Assembly (NCBI GenBank): GCA_002686995.1
Contig: NYZC01000114.1
Location: 1-54,789, forward strand
Reading direction: 5' to 3'
Origin: Phycisphaeraceae bacterium
GTDB lineage: Bacteria; Planctomycetota; Phycisphaerae; Phycisphaerales; Phycisphaeraceae
DNA: 54,789 nucleotides
Part shown: piece by piece, positions 6,961 through 16,129 of the stretch
How positions within the stretch are numbered: the first letter of the stretch is position 1
Layout: every line of letters begins with the position of its first letter
Position numbers and translations under genes: made by a program
Notes under the pieces: model-generated
The model's database searches: none
The model's input: the letters and a program-made list of their open reading frames with translations, nothing else
Told to the model about the DNA's origin: nothing

Positions 6961-9900
6961 TCACGGCACGCTCATCAGGTCGCGCTGCGGCACCTGTCCC
7001 GCGGTGATGCGAAACGCGTCGAGCATGCCGTCGAAGTGGTCGGTCATGCCGCTGCCGGCGCGATGATTCGCGCCGACCGCGAGATCGACGGCAAGGTAAT
7101 GCTGGGTCCATACCTTGTCGGGTTTTCGAATGCCCTCGACGGTGGGGTGCTGCCGATCCGGCCCGGCCCACTCGGTGCCGGTCACGTCCCTGCCGTTCAG
7201 GAACAGCCGCCACGCCTTCACGTCGACGCCGTCGACACGGATCGCGACGCTGGCCCATTGCCCTGACCGATGGACGCCCTCGGCCTCCGCGCGTTCGAGG
7301 TCGATCTCGACGCAGCCGGGCGCGCCGCCGTAATTGCCGCGCTGGCAATGCACGAATCGTTTCGTTCCGGCGGCGATTCGGCCGCCGTAGCTGAACCGGT
7401 CGGCGCCGTCGTGCCGCTCGGGACCGCCCTCGGCGCCGTACAGGTACTGATCGGCGTCTGAAACCCGGCCGTCCCACCGGAACGAGATCTCGATCGTGTG
7501 GTCGGTGAAATACAGCGCGCCGAGGTGACTCGAGCCCATGTGCTGCGTGGGGCCGGTCCGGCTGCTGCGCCCGGTCTTCTCCAGGATGACGCCTTCCTTC
7601 CTGTCCCGCAGGTCGAGCGCGGCGCGATTGGCCACGACCTTCGGAAGGTCGGGCGCGTCAAGAGTCCAGAGCCGTTGTGCGGACAGGCGACCGTGGAAGG
7701 CGTCCGACGCCTGATTCTTCGCCAGCCGGCCGCGCCCCTCGTCCATGGTCAGATCGATCAACCGCGTGAATCGACCGGGCGGCGCGGCGCGCGGCAGGCC
7801 GTTGATCTCGCACAGCACGTCGATGTACCGGTCGGTCTGATCGGCGTAGGGCGTGCCCGGCCGCAGGCTCGGTGGCGTCCAGGCGTAGAAGAACGTCCCG
7901 TTGGTGAAGAACCAGACGTAGCGGTCGGTCTGGTTCATGGCCGAGGTGTATTGCGCCCTGAACGCGTCGGGCGCGTGGATGTCGGGATAGTTCCCGAACG
8001 CGGCCGCGCCAAACCGCGCCCAGAGATCAGGATGCGCCGTCCGCCGGTAGGCGTAGCCGTCCGGTTTGCGGACTCGATCGTACGCGTGCCGGTATGACTC
8101 GGGCGTCGTGATGTAGTAGCCGGCCTCGTATCCGTCGATGATGCGCGCGTCGCGGTACGCCTCATCGCTCGCCACGGCTTCCAGCATGCCGTCGCAAAGC
8201 GCCGGGAGCAGGTCGTACCCCGGGGTCGATGCGGTCCCCAGGGCGTAGGTCATCAGGATCGTGATGTCGGGGTACTCGCCGAGCACGGCGGTCATGAGAC
8301 GTCGCGCCCGCTGCCTGACCTGCTGCCTGACCTCGTCCGCGCTGCGGCCCTGCCGGAGATACATGTGCGATGCCAGGTGCGGTCCGGCCCCGCCGGAATA
8401 CTCCTCGACGTCGAACCAGAGCCCCATGAAGCCGGCGTCCCGCGCGAGCCTCGCGTAGCGTGCGTAGCTGGCGAGGACGTCGGTCCAGTCCTCGAAGAAA
8501 CCGCGCGCGGGATCCTCGCGCGGACCGGTGAAGGTGACATTCAGGAAGTTGTGCCTGAAACGCCGGAAGTCCGTCGCCTTGAAGATGCGCAGGTTGTGCT
8601 CGTAGTCCGACTCGCCGAACCGGCCCGGACCGACCTGAAGGCCGCGATACGGCCGGATCAGCGCGCCGTGAAACGGCATCTCCTCGAGCTTCTGAATCGC
8701 CAGGGGCAGGTTGAAGTCCACCAGGTCCAGGTGCCAGCCCAGGGCCCTGGCCTGCCGGTCGGGTGGGTCGTACCGGTACAGGCCTGCAGACGTCACGGTC
8801 CCGCCATCGGGATTGGTGACGGTCAGATCGACCGGGCCGTGCCAGTTTCCGACGGTGCGGGGCGCCATGCATTCGAGGGTCGTCGCGTCGACCACGCGCA
8901 CGTTGCCGGCCGGTTGCGGACCGAAGCGAACGCGCGCCCCGTCCCTGAAGTTGCTTCCCCGCAGGACGACCCGCGCGCCGCCGCGGTGGCTTCCGCGCGC
9001 CGGCCGGGCCGCGGACACGGAAGGCGGCGTCCCGAAGAAGAAGCCGTCGGGACGGGTCGCGCTGCCTTGCGGACCGGTCACCTTCACGTCCACCCGGCCA
9101 ATGGCCTTCGGCTCGGGAGGCCGGCACGTGAGGGTGTACGGATCAGGGTTCCGGACGTCCGTCGCCGGCAGCGCGCCGAACGTCACCGTCGTTCGATCAT
9201 CGAAGTTGCCACCGCGGATGGTGACCGTCGAAGTCGCTCCCGGCCGGCCGGCGGAGGGTTCGATCGATGCGATCCGCGGCGATCGGGACGCCGGTTCGAG
9301 CGGCGTCCCGAACGGCACGGCCTGCTCGCTCCAGCGCACGTAGTCCAGATCGAACTGCGCGTCCCGGCAGGTCTTCGCGTTGACCGTCAGATGGAATCGT
9401 GACGCACTCTCGGCATGCTCGCGCGTGGTGTCCACGTATTTCCTGGCGCCGGCGGGGCCGCTGACCCAGCTTTCGAGGTGGTACTTCCCTTCGCCGGCGT
9501 CCTCGAGAACGTGGCGGACCGTGATCCATTGGTTCGCGTCCCACCGACCGGTCGTGGTCGGCGGCGCGGTCTCGCCGGACTGGCTCGGTCGGCGGCAGCT
9601 CGTATGGACGACCGGCTCGTCGCCGAACCTGTAATGGCCGAGGCTGTCGCGCAGCCAGAAGCGGTTCGAAAGCTGGTAGACCGAGAGAAAGAACTGGTAC
9701 CACTGCTTCGGATCGCCGCCGATGCGCCGGCAGCGCACCCGGTACTCGATCGTGCAGGGCCCGTCGAAGAACGGACCGACCGGCGGCGTCATGCCGGAGG
9801 TGGCCGGCGCGGGTCGGCTCGGCCCGTCGTAGGTCATCACGCCGTCGCGCACGGAGACGAAATCGCCGAGGAATCCCTGGCCGGTATCCGTCCATCCGGC

Positions 9901-10041
9901 GTCACCCGGAAGCACGTTGGCTTCGTAGCCCCCGTCGGCCGGCACGCCCTCGCCCGACCACACGGTAGGCGAGGCCAGTGTTAGAATGCAAGCCGTCAGA
10001 CACTTCGAGCAGATCGATGGAGATATTTGCAATGAATGCAT
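6961..10041 (-). CDS. Secreted multidomain protein: IPT/TIG x2, unassigned TIM-barrel-like domain, LamG-like domain
   Basis: About 1026 residues from the ATG at 10041, chosen because it gives a signal peptide (roughly residues 1-30, hydrophobic core CLTACILTLAS) behind GAAGG. Order: N-terminal beta-sandwich (30-250); two IPT/TIG immunoglobulin-like domains (about 255-337, IEPSAGRPGATSTVTIRGGN; 338-424, RPARGSHRGGARVVLRGSN); a barrel-like domain (about 428-750); and a concanavalin-like C-terminus (780-1015). The barrel carries WFDVEEY (D544, E546) and IDGYEAGYY (D636, E639). The equivalent acidic motifs occur in the divergent neighbour, suggesting a glycoside hydrolase active site in a family I cannot name. 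The start overlaps the neighbour's start by 10 bases. It is probably extracellular and glycan-active. Confidence 0.75.
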   Translation of the reverse strand: MHSLQISPSICSKCLTACILTLASPTVWSGEGVPADGGYEANVLPGDAGWTDTGQGFLGDFVSVRDGVMTYDGPSRPAPATSGMTPPVGPFFDGPCTIEYRVRCRRIGGDPKQWYQFFLSVYQLSNRFWLRDSLGHYRFGDEPVVHTSCRRPSQSGETAPPTTTGRWDANQWITVRHVLEDAGEGKYHLESWVSGPAGARKYVDTTREHAESASRFHLTVNAKTCRDAQFDLDYVRWSEQAVPFGTPLEPASRSPRIASIEPSAGRPGATSTVTIRGGNFDDRTTVTFGALPATDVRNPDPYTLTCRPPEPKAIGRVDVKVTGPQGSATRPDGFFFGTPPSVSAARPARGSHRGGARVVLRGSNFRDGARVRFGPQPAGNVRVVDATTLECMAPRTVGNWHGPVDLTVTNPDGGTVTSAGLYRYDPPDRQARALGWHLDLVDFNLPLAIQKLEEMPFHGALIRPYRGLQVGPGRFGESDYEHNLRIFKATDFRRFRHNFLNVTFTGPREDPARGFFEDWTDVLASYARYARLARDAGFMGLWFDVEEYSGGAGPHLASHMYLRQGRSADEVRQQVRQRARRLMTAVLGEYPDITILMTYALGTASTPGYDLLPALCDGMLEAVASDEAYRDARIIDGYEAGYYITTPESYRHAYDRVRKPDGYAYRRTAHPDLWARFGAAAFGNYPDIHAPDAFRAQYTSAMNQTDRYVWFFTNGTFFYAWTPPSLRPGTPYADQTDRYIDVLCEINGLPRAAPPGRFTRLIDLTMDEGRGRLAKNQASDAFHGRLSAQRLWTLDAPDLPKVVANRAALDLRDRKEGVILEKTGRSSRTGPTQHMGSSHLGALYFTDHTIEISFRWDGRVSDADQYLYGAEGGPERHDGADRFSYGGRIAAGTKRFVHCQRGNYGGAPGCVEIDLERAEAEGVHRSGQWASVAIRVDGVDVKAWRLFLNGRDVTGTEWAGPDRQHPTVEGIRKPDKVWTQHYLAVDLAVGANHRAGSGMTDHFDGMLDAFRITAGQVPQRDLMSVP
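9982..9987 (+). promoter_or_regulatory. Possible -10 element
   Basis: TAGAAT sits 45 bases before the ATG at 10032, in the context TTAGAATGC. The same heptamer, TAGAATG, lies ahead of the coding start at 39961. No convincing -35 is seen, so this is weak evidence for a promoter. If real, it lies inside the divergent gene's signal-peptide-proximal coding region. Confidence 0.2.
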
Positions 10042-11879
10042 GCGACCTTCGGCATTGTATCGTCGGCGGCCCGGTCCGCGCCGTGATGCTCGCCGCGCTG
10101 TTGCTGGCATCGCATCCGTGCCTCGGCGCTGCGACGGCGACTGACAAGAAGCTGATCTGCTACGGCTGGGGGGTGCCCGACACGGCGGCGCTGCGACGCG
10201 ATATCCGTGACATGGAGCAATACCCCTTCGACGGTCTCGGGTTCCGCATCAAGGGCCGCTACGCCGATGGGGAGACGCCGATCGCCTACTACGCGTTCCG
10301 GCCGGATCGCATCGAGTCCGCGTGGCTCGAGGCAGACCGCGAGAACCTGCGTCAAGTGAAGTTCGATCGCTTCACCGACAACTTTCTGGTCATCAACGCG
10401 GCGCCGGGCACGGTCGACTGGTTCGACGACGAGCACTGGCGGACGGCGATGCACAACGTGTCCGTACAGCTCGAAGCGGCGCTCATCGTCAACGTGAAGG
10501 GCATCCTGTTCGACCCGGAGATCTACTCTCTGCGCGGCAGCATGGCCCCCCTTTGGCGCCCGAAGCCGCTTGCGGAGGACCCGGCGCTCTTCGCCCGGTA
10601 CGCACGCGCCGCGCGGCAGCGCGGCCGCCAGTTCACCGAAACGATCGGCCGGAAGCTGCCCGACGCGGTTGTGCTCTGCCTGATCCAGGCGAGCTACGCC
10701 GTCACCAAGAGCGGCGCGCTCGACGCGGCCGACGCGATGGCCGCGCTGGCGAAGACCAATTACGCGCTGCTGCCGGCGTTCCTCGACGGCATGCTCGACG
10801 GCATTCCGCCCGGCATGCGCATCGTCGACGGCAACGAGGCGGCCTACAAGTACGCGACCGCCGAGCAATACGACGCGGCCCGGCGTCTCATGAAGGAGCA
10901 GTCGCTCGCGGTCATGGCGCCGGAGAACCATGGCAAGTACCGCAAGCACGTCGAAGCGGGCCAGGCGCTATACATGGATCTCGTCTTCGCCGGTCGCGCG
11001 CCGCTGCCGGTCGAAGCCCGGCATTTCGAGGATCGCGTCTACCACGCGATGCGCACCGCCGACACGTACGTGTGGTGCTACGGCGAATCATGGCTCTGGT
11101 GGCCGCCGTCGAAGCGCCGCCTGCCGGCGGGCGCGATCGAGGCCGTCCTCAATGCGCGGGACCGCCTGGCCGGCGCCGACGCGGCAGCGCGGCGCGACCT
11201 GTCCAGGGCCGTGTCGCCGACGGACATCACGCTGCCGAAGGCCGTCGTCCCCCGGGTCGATGCGAACTCCGCCCCCCCCGTCATCGACGGCGACCTTTCC
11301 GACGCGGCGTGGCGCGCCGCGCTGCGAATCGGTCCGCTCATGGGGCGGCAGCAGATCAAGGCCCGGGCCCCGACGCACGTGATGGTGAGCTACGACGACG
11401 AGCATCTCTACGTGGCGTTTGACTGCCGCGAGCCGCACCTCGGCGAAATCCGCATTGCCGGCGAACGCCGAGACGGCAAGATTCACGACGGCGACGCGGT
11501 CGACCTGTTCGTCGCGCCGGGACCGCAGCCTCTGCCGTTCTTTCACTTCGCGGTGAACCCCGCCAACACGCAGTGGGACGCGCTGTCGAACGTCGACTGG
11601 CGGCTCCTGGCGCGGGACGTGGCGAACTTCGACGCGACGTGGCGAAGTGCCGTCCGAAAGGACGACACCGGCTGGACCGTGGAGATCGCCGTCGCGTGGC
11701 AGGACATGGGCGTCACCGCGCCGGAGCCGGACAGAACGCTGAGGGCCAACGTCGGCCGGAAGCGCCGCGCCAGGGGATGGGAACTGCAGTCCTGGGCGCC
11801 GCAGATGCGCGGTTCGGGCTTCGACTACGGTGTGGAGTATCATCGGTTCGGCACGTGGTCCTTCGGCACGGCGCCCTGA
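10032..11879 (+). CDS. Secreted protein: unassigned barrel-like domain plus CBM9-like domain
   Basis: 615 residues from the ATG at 10032, which has GGAG nine bases upstream; an alternative ATG at 10086 would still leave a signal peptide (MLAALLLASHPCLG). Residues about 35-390 resemble the barrel region of the divergent protein: LFDPEIY (D161, E163), LLPAFLDGMLDGI, IVDGNEAAYK (D266, E269), and DTYVWCYGESWLWWPP. Residues about 418-615 look like a family 9 carbohydrate-binding/cytochrome-type sandwich (PPVIDGDLSDAAW, DDEHLYVAFDC, DGDAVDLFVAP). Such modules hold an enzyme on polysaccharide. The acidic pairs fit a retaining or inverting hydrolase, but that is inference. A GH-like barrel gene follows 51 bases later on the same strand. 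Confidence 0.75.
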   Translation: MNACDLRHCIVGGPVRAVMLAALLLASHPCLGAATATDKKLICYGWGVPDTAALRRDIRDMEQYPFDGLGFRIKGRYADGETPIAYYAFRPDRIESAWLEADRENLRQVKFDRFTDNFLVINAAPGTVDWFDDEHWRTAMHNVSVQLEAALIVNVKGILFDPEIYSLRGSMAPLWRPKPLAEDPALFARYARAARQRGRQFTETIGRKLPDAVVLCLIQASYAVTKSGALDAADAMAALAKTNYALLPAFLDGMLDGIPPGMRIVDGNEAAYKYATAEQYDAARRLMKEQSLAVMAPENHGKYRKHVEAGQALYMDLVFAGRAPLPVEARHFEDRVYHAMRTADTYVWCYGESWLWWPPSKRRLPAGAIEAVLNARDRLAGADAAARRDLSRAVSPTDITLPKAVVPRVDANSAPPVIDGDLSDAAWRAALRIGPLMGRQQIKARAPTHVMVSYDDEHLYVAFDCREPHLGEIRIAGERRDGKIHDGDAVDLFVAPGPQPLPFFHFAVNPANTQWDALSNVDWRLLARDVANFDATWRSAVRKDDTGWTVEIAVAWQDMGVTAPEPDRTLRANVGRKRRARGWELQSWAPQMRGSGFDYGVEYHRFGTWSFGTAP

Positions 11880-11930
11880 CGGGTTCCTCGACACTTCGAC
11901 ACTTCGGCACCTCAACACAAGGTCATGCCC

Positions 11931-13565
11931 ATGGCAGGTTCCCCCGACGGCAGGCGGCGACGCACGGTCATCTACAACGATGACGGCGGCGGCATCGAAA
12001 TGGGCGCCGAAGGCGATCCGGTGGCGCGGCTGCGCGAGTACGCGGACCGCGCGCTCGAACACATCCGGCTCGACAGCTTCGCCCTCTCGGTGGCCGAGCC
12101 GGACATCATGTTCTGCCGCAGCGAGGCCGGCGAGACCGTCGGGCGCCGCTTCGCGAACCTCGAGGACATCAAGGTTTCGCACATGCGCGATATCGCGAAG
12201 ACGATCGCGGCCCTCGAGAAGCAGGGCACCGATTCACTCACTGTGATCGCCGATCGAGTGCACGAGCACGGCGTCGAGTTCCTCGCGGAGATGCGCATGG
12301 GCGACACGCACGTCTGCCAGGCCGATCCGGCCGACGCGTTCTGCCCGCAGCTCACGATCGATCATCCCGAGTGGATCATCCGGCGCAGCGACGCACTTCC
12401 GGAGCACATCAGGGAGACCGCGCTGGATTATTCCTTTCCCGAGGTCCGCGCCCACCGGCTCGCGATTCTCCGCGAATTGGCCCACCGCCCGGAGGTCGAC
12501 GGCGTGGAGCTCAACTTCATCCGCTGGGGCAAGCACTTCGTGCGCGAGGAAGCGCCGGAGAAGGCGCCCATCATGACCGGGTTCGTCGGCCAGGTGATCG
12601 AGATCCTCGCCGAGGCGGCCGGCGCGCGCGGACGCGAGCACCTCGCCCTCGGCGTGCGCGTCCCCTCGACGCTCGACGAGTGCCGCGACGCCGGCCTCGA
12701 CCCGCGGACCTGGGTCGGCCGCGGCTGGCTGGACTACCTGGCCGTCAGCGATTTCAACTACAGCGATCCCCAGATTCGCATGGAGCCGTTCGCGGCGTTC
12801 ACCCGGGACACGGACTGCGCGCTGCTCGTCCAGATGGGCGACATGATCGGCGGCGTCTGGCAGGGCAAGCCTTCCCTGAAGGATCGCGATCGCGGCCTGG
12901 CCATCATGATGGACAACTACCACGGCCTGCTCAACACCGATGCCGAGGCCAGGGCCGCGGCCCTGAACGCGTACGCCGGGGGCGCCGACGGCGTGTCGTT
13001 CTGGAATATCTGCTGCAACATGGTCGACGGCGCCAAGTGGGGCGGCCCCGATCACCGTGCCCGGATGTTGAGCTGGATGAACACCGTGACCTCGCCGGAG
13101 GCGGCGCGGTCCGGTCCGCGCCATTATCACTTCCTTCCGATGTGGAAGTGGGCCGAGACGCCCCAGCGCAACTACGCCGTCAATCGACAGCACCACAGCC
13201 CGACCGGCAACACGAACTGCCGGATCCTCACGTTCGGTCCGGATCGCGCCGGATCGCGGCAGGCGTACCGGTTTCTCATGGCCGACGGTCAGGACGGGAA
13301 GCGCGAAGGCACGATGCGATTCCAGATCTTCTACATCGAGCCCGCGGACGAAATCGCGCTGGACATCAACGGCCGGGCCGTCCCGCCGGGCGCCGTGCGG
13401 CGCGATCATCAACCCGAAGCCGATCCCCCGGCGACCTGGTTCGAGCTATCGCTCCACGACTGTCCGTTGCTGCAGTTCGACAATGAACTGGGCATCACGC
13501 CCGGCCCGCTGCCCGCGCGCGCACACCCGCCTTACATGGAAGAGTTGGAAGTGTTCGTGTCGTGA
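11931..13565 (+). CDS. Putative TIM-barrel glycoside hydrolase-like protein (cytosolic)
   Basis: 544 residues from the ATG at 11931, preferred over 11925 because AAGG is then eight bases upstream. No signal peptide. The N-terminal 400 residues read as a (beta/alpha)8 barrel: VIYNDDGGG at the start; RWGKHF, DYLAVSDFNYSD, LLVQMGD and DGVSFWNICCNM along successive strands; and a tail that becomes a beta-sandwich (EIALDINGRAVPPG, TWFELSLHDCPLLQFDNE). The pattern resembles GHL10-type or GH10-like hypothetical hydrolases common in Lentisphaerae and Planctomycetes, but I cannot name a family or pick a catalytic pair with confidence. It sits directly downstream of the CBM9-like protein and may act on its products. 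Confidence 0.6.
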   Translation: MAGSPDGRRRRTVIYNDDGGGIEMGAEGDPVARLREYADRALEHIRLDSFALSVAEPDIMFCRSEAGETVGRRFANLEDIKVSHMRDIAKTIAALEKQGTDSLTVIADRVHEHGVEFLAEMRMGDTHVCQADPADAFCPQLTIDHPEWIIRRSDALPEHIRETALDYSFPEVRAHRLAILRELAHRPEVDGVELNFIRWGKHFVREEAPEKAPIMTGFVGQVIEILAEAAGARGREHLALGVRVPSTLDECRDAGLDPRTWVGRGWLDYLAVSDFNYSDPQIRMEPFAAFTRDTDCALLVQMGDMIGGVWQGKPSLKDRDRGLAIMMDNYHGLLNTDAEARAAALNAYAGGADGVSFWNICCNMVDGAKWGGPDHRARMLSWMNTVTSPEAARSGPRHYHFLPMWKWAETPQRNYAVNRQHHSPTGNTNCRILTFGPDRAGSRQAYRFLMADGQDGKREGTMRFQIFYIEPADEIALDINGRAVPPGAVRRDHQPEADPPATWFELSLHDCPLLQFDNELGITPGPLPARAHPPYMEELEVFVS

Positions 13566-13584
13566 CGCGTCGGGGTTCAATCGT

Positions 13585-13603
13585 GGCGGGCGGAGCTCCC
13601 GCC
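13585..13603. terminator. Possible terminator hairpin between convergent genes
   Basis: GGCGGG (13585-13590) pairs with CCCGCC (13598-13603) over a 7-base loop, followed on the plus strand by GCTTTGTT. It lies in the short gap where the barrel gene and the DUF4838 gene converge. Confidence 0.4.
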
Positions 13604-13626
13604 GCTTTGTTCAGCCAGGCAACCGA

Positions 13627-15981
13627 TCACTGCCTTGGACGGACTTCACCCTTGACCGCGAAACCGATGAGCGAGCAGATCTCGTTCGGTGACGCGTTGG
13701 TCGCCGTAAAACGTAACTCGAACCAGTCGGCGCCCGCGACGTGCCCCGTGAGATCGAATTCGGCGCTCCGCAGGTTGCGCTGCCGGCTGATCGTCGTGAA
13801 CTTGTCGCCTCCGTCACTTCGGCGCACGCTGATTCCGTTCACGTTGCGGCGATAGGTCTCGGCGTCGTCCGGTTTCTGTTTCATGAGGTCGGCCTCCGCG
13901 TACGTGAAGTTCACGCCCGTGAGCTTCGCCGTCGAGAATACGGCGCCCGGCTCGGCCGAAAACCGCCACACCGCGCGGCCTCTCGCTTTCGGGCCGAGAT
14001 TCAGCCCCCACATCCCGGGATGAAAGCCATCCACTGATTTCGCGTGGAGCACCGATTTCCCGCCGTTGTAGGCCATGTAATCGGAGTATGAGAACGTGCC
14101 GGGCGCGTAGACGAGTCGCTCCTGGAGGACGTCCAGAGACTCACCGATCTTGCGTCGGGCCATCGACCGTTCCGCGATGTATTCGTTGTCCGGGTGGTCG
14201 ATGAGCGCAAGCTCCTGCTCGTAGTTCGTCCGCATCGTCTCGAGCAGCTTCGGGTCGCGCGTCCTGGCGAACTCGGTGTACGCGTGCAGGGCTCCAAGAT
14301 GCAGTGCCGCGACGCGCTGAGCCTTGGCGACCCAATCGATTCGTTTGAGCAGATCCGCGTCCGCACCCGACGACACGGCGTCCTGGATCTCCTCCACGGC
14401 CTGATCCAGCAGCTTCTGTGCCTCACTGACAACCTGCGGACCGAACACGCGTGCGCATTCGTCCGTGCCGCCGTAGTAGGGCGTCGGTCCCGCCATGGTG
14501 CTCTCCAGGAGCTTGTAGTAATCGAGCATCGTCCGGGCCGCCGGGCCGAACGCAAGCGAGCAATACTCCCGGACCAATTCATCCACATCCAGCGCGGGAT
14601 CCCAGCAGAGCCGCGCGTAGAGGTAGAAATTCATGCCCTGGTTGCCCCAGTGCGTGTGCGTCTCGCTGTACATGCCGGTGACGCCGTGGGCGGCGAAGTA
14701 CGGGAAGTCAACCTTCATGGAGTGGGCCACCGGGTAGTAGACCCAGTCACTGTACGACCCGTAGTACATGTAGAGATGGATGGGATTGCCGTATCGGGAC
14801 CAGTTCGCCAGGGCATCATGGAAGCGCTTCTGGTTCGGATGGGTGATCGGCTGCGAGCGGTCCACGCTCCACTGCGGAATCCAGAACATGACGTTCTTTT
14901 CGGGCTTGATCCTGATGGGCGTGCCGACGCAGTGGTAATCGGCGTAGAACGTGACGTACCGGTCGGGAAACTCATCGGCAATGGCCCTGGCCACCTCGTT
15001 GGCCAGCTCCAGGATCAGGTCCGAATGGTTGCCGGGGGCGAAACGAAGCGGCGCGCAGCGGTCGCACTCACAGAATCCCTCGTTCCCGTCGTTCGGGCTG
15101 ATGCAGGCGTACTTGGCGTTGCTCGACCGCAGCCAGGACCGACCCGTCTCGACGGCCTTGCGAATCACTTCCGAGTTCGTGGTGCACAGTTGGCGGGTCT
15201 GGCGTTTTCCCTTGTACAGTCCGAAGAATTCCGGGTGCTGGTCAATGAGCTCTTTCGAAACGATCTGGTGGTAGGTGTGTCCCGAACCGGCGTGGCGGGT
15301 GCCGCCGAGGCGGACGCGTCGGCCCCACGCCCGCGCGCTGTTGGCAAACTGCGAGTAGGGCGACTCCTGCCAGTTGTCATCCATGGCCTTGGGGTCGAAT
15401 CCCAGGCCCGCACGGCGCTCGAAGTAAGGCGCAACGATCTGCGTGCCCTCCGGCAGCGAGACCGTCTTGCGCGCCGGGACGATCTCCCACGCCGGCGTCG
15501 GCTGGAGCCAGCGGACGCCGAGCTGCTCGAGCAGCGTGTAGACGGCGTGGCCGGTAGCCGCATCGGAGTCGTAAAGCAACCTGCTGCCGCGGCCGATCAC
15601 GATGACCGTGTCCCCGGTGACCGTGATCGCCGCGGATTGCTCGCCGAGGTCTCGGCGCTGCCGCAACGACTCGCGCACCGCCAGACCCCGCGCCGTCCTG
15701 CCAATTTCGACACAGGCGCCTTCCGGGCGATCGCGCTCGACCGCGATCGGCAGCAGAGCGCCGGACATGCGCCTCAGGCAGCGCTGCAGGTCGGCGGCGG
15801 CCGCCTTTTCGATGGGCCTGGCCTCGTCGGGGACCACGATCGCGGCCATGGGCTGCCCGTCCCTGATCAAGGTCAGACCCGGACACACGGCGGGCCATCC
15901 GAACACAGCTGCCGCAAGGATCAGCGCGATTCGAACTGAATGCCTGGTGTCACGCTCAGGTGAACGGTCGTGGTGAAGCAT
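13627..15981 (-). CDS. DUF4838 domain protein, exported (copy A)
   Basis: 784 residues from the ATG at 15981, with a signal peptide (about residues 1-35, IALILAAAVFGWPA). The N-terminal part (40-150) resembles the alpha/beta domain found before the catalytic barrel of GH20 and alpha-glucuronidases (AAADLQRCLRRMSG, YTLLEQLGVRWLQP). The DUF4838 barrel follows, with ISPNDGNEGFCECDRC holding a CxCxxC motif (C304, C306, C309) and MYSETHTHWGNQGMNFYLYARLCWDP cut here to its hallmark words: ETHTHWG and YLYARLCWDP. A beta-sandwich ends the protein. DUF4838 proteins have no proven reaction that I know of; a role on acidic glycans is inferred. Longer frame extensions upstream are antisense to the sialidase. 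It is third in a minus-strand operon, behind a heptamer-repeat spacer. Confidence 0.85.
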   Translation of the reverse strand: MLHHDRSPERDTRHSVRIALILAAAVFGWPAVCPGLTLIRDGQPMAAIVVPDEARPIEKAAAADLQRCLRRMSGALLPIAVERDRPEGACVEIGRTARGLAVRESLRQRRDLGEQSAAITVTGDTVIVIGRGSRLLYDSDAATGHAVYTLLEQLGVRWLQPTPAWEIVPARKTVSLPEGTQIVAPYFERRAGLGFDPKAMDDNWQESPYSQFANSARAWGRRVRLGGTRHAGSGHTYHQIVSKELIDQHPEFFGLYKGKRQTRQLCTTNSEVIRKAVETGRSWLRSSNAKYACISPNDGNEGFCECDRCAPLRFAPGNHSDLILELANEVARAIADEFPDRYVTFYADYHCVGTPIRIKPEKNVMFWIPQWSVDRSQPITHPNQKRFHDALANWSRYGNPIHLYMYYGSYSDWVYYPVAHSMKVDFPYFAAHGVTGMYSETHTHWGNQGMNFYLYARLCWDPALDVDELVREYCSLAFGPAARTMLDYYKLLESTMAGPTPYYGGTDECARVFGPQVVSEAQKLLDQAVEEIQDAVSSGADADLLKRIDWVAKAQRVAALHLGALHAYTEFARTRDPKLLETMRTNYEQELALIDHPDNEYIAERSMARRKIGESLDVLQERLVYAPGTFSYSDYMAYNGGKSVLHAKSVDGFHPGMWGLNLGPKARGRAVWRFSAEPGAVFSTAKLTGVNFTYAEADLMKQKPDDAETYRRNVNGISVRRSDGGDKFTTISRQRNLRSAEFDLTGHVAGADWFELRFTATNASPNEICSLIGFAVKGEVRPRQ

Positions 15982-16000
15982 CACGGGAGCCTTGTCGTGT

Positions 16001-16066
16001 AGAAGGTCGAAGGTAGAAGGTCGAAGGTCGAAGGTCGAAGGTCGAAGGTCGGGGGTCGGAGGTCGG
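16001..16066. repeat. Heptamer tandem repeat (GAAGGTC)n
   Basis: About nine head-to-tail copies of the 7-bp unit GAAGGTC, with a few GAAGGTA and GGGGGTC variants, fill the spacer between the sialidase and the DUF4838 start 20 bases away. The same words recur at 21449-21500. The unit is not a multiple of three, and copy-number changes would alter only leader length. Confidence 0.8.
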
Positions 16067-16129
16067 AAAACTGATGATCGCCACAAGAATCCTTGACAGA
16101 TAAGATCTTCCGACTCTCCGAATTGCATT

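Noticed and set aside
14194-15939. 581-codon plus-strand frame opposite DUF4838 copy A
   Set aside because: Antisense to a gene with clear family motifs and signal peptide; no ribosome site or domain.
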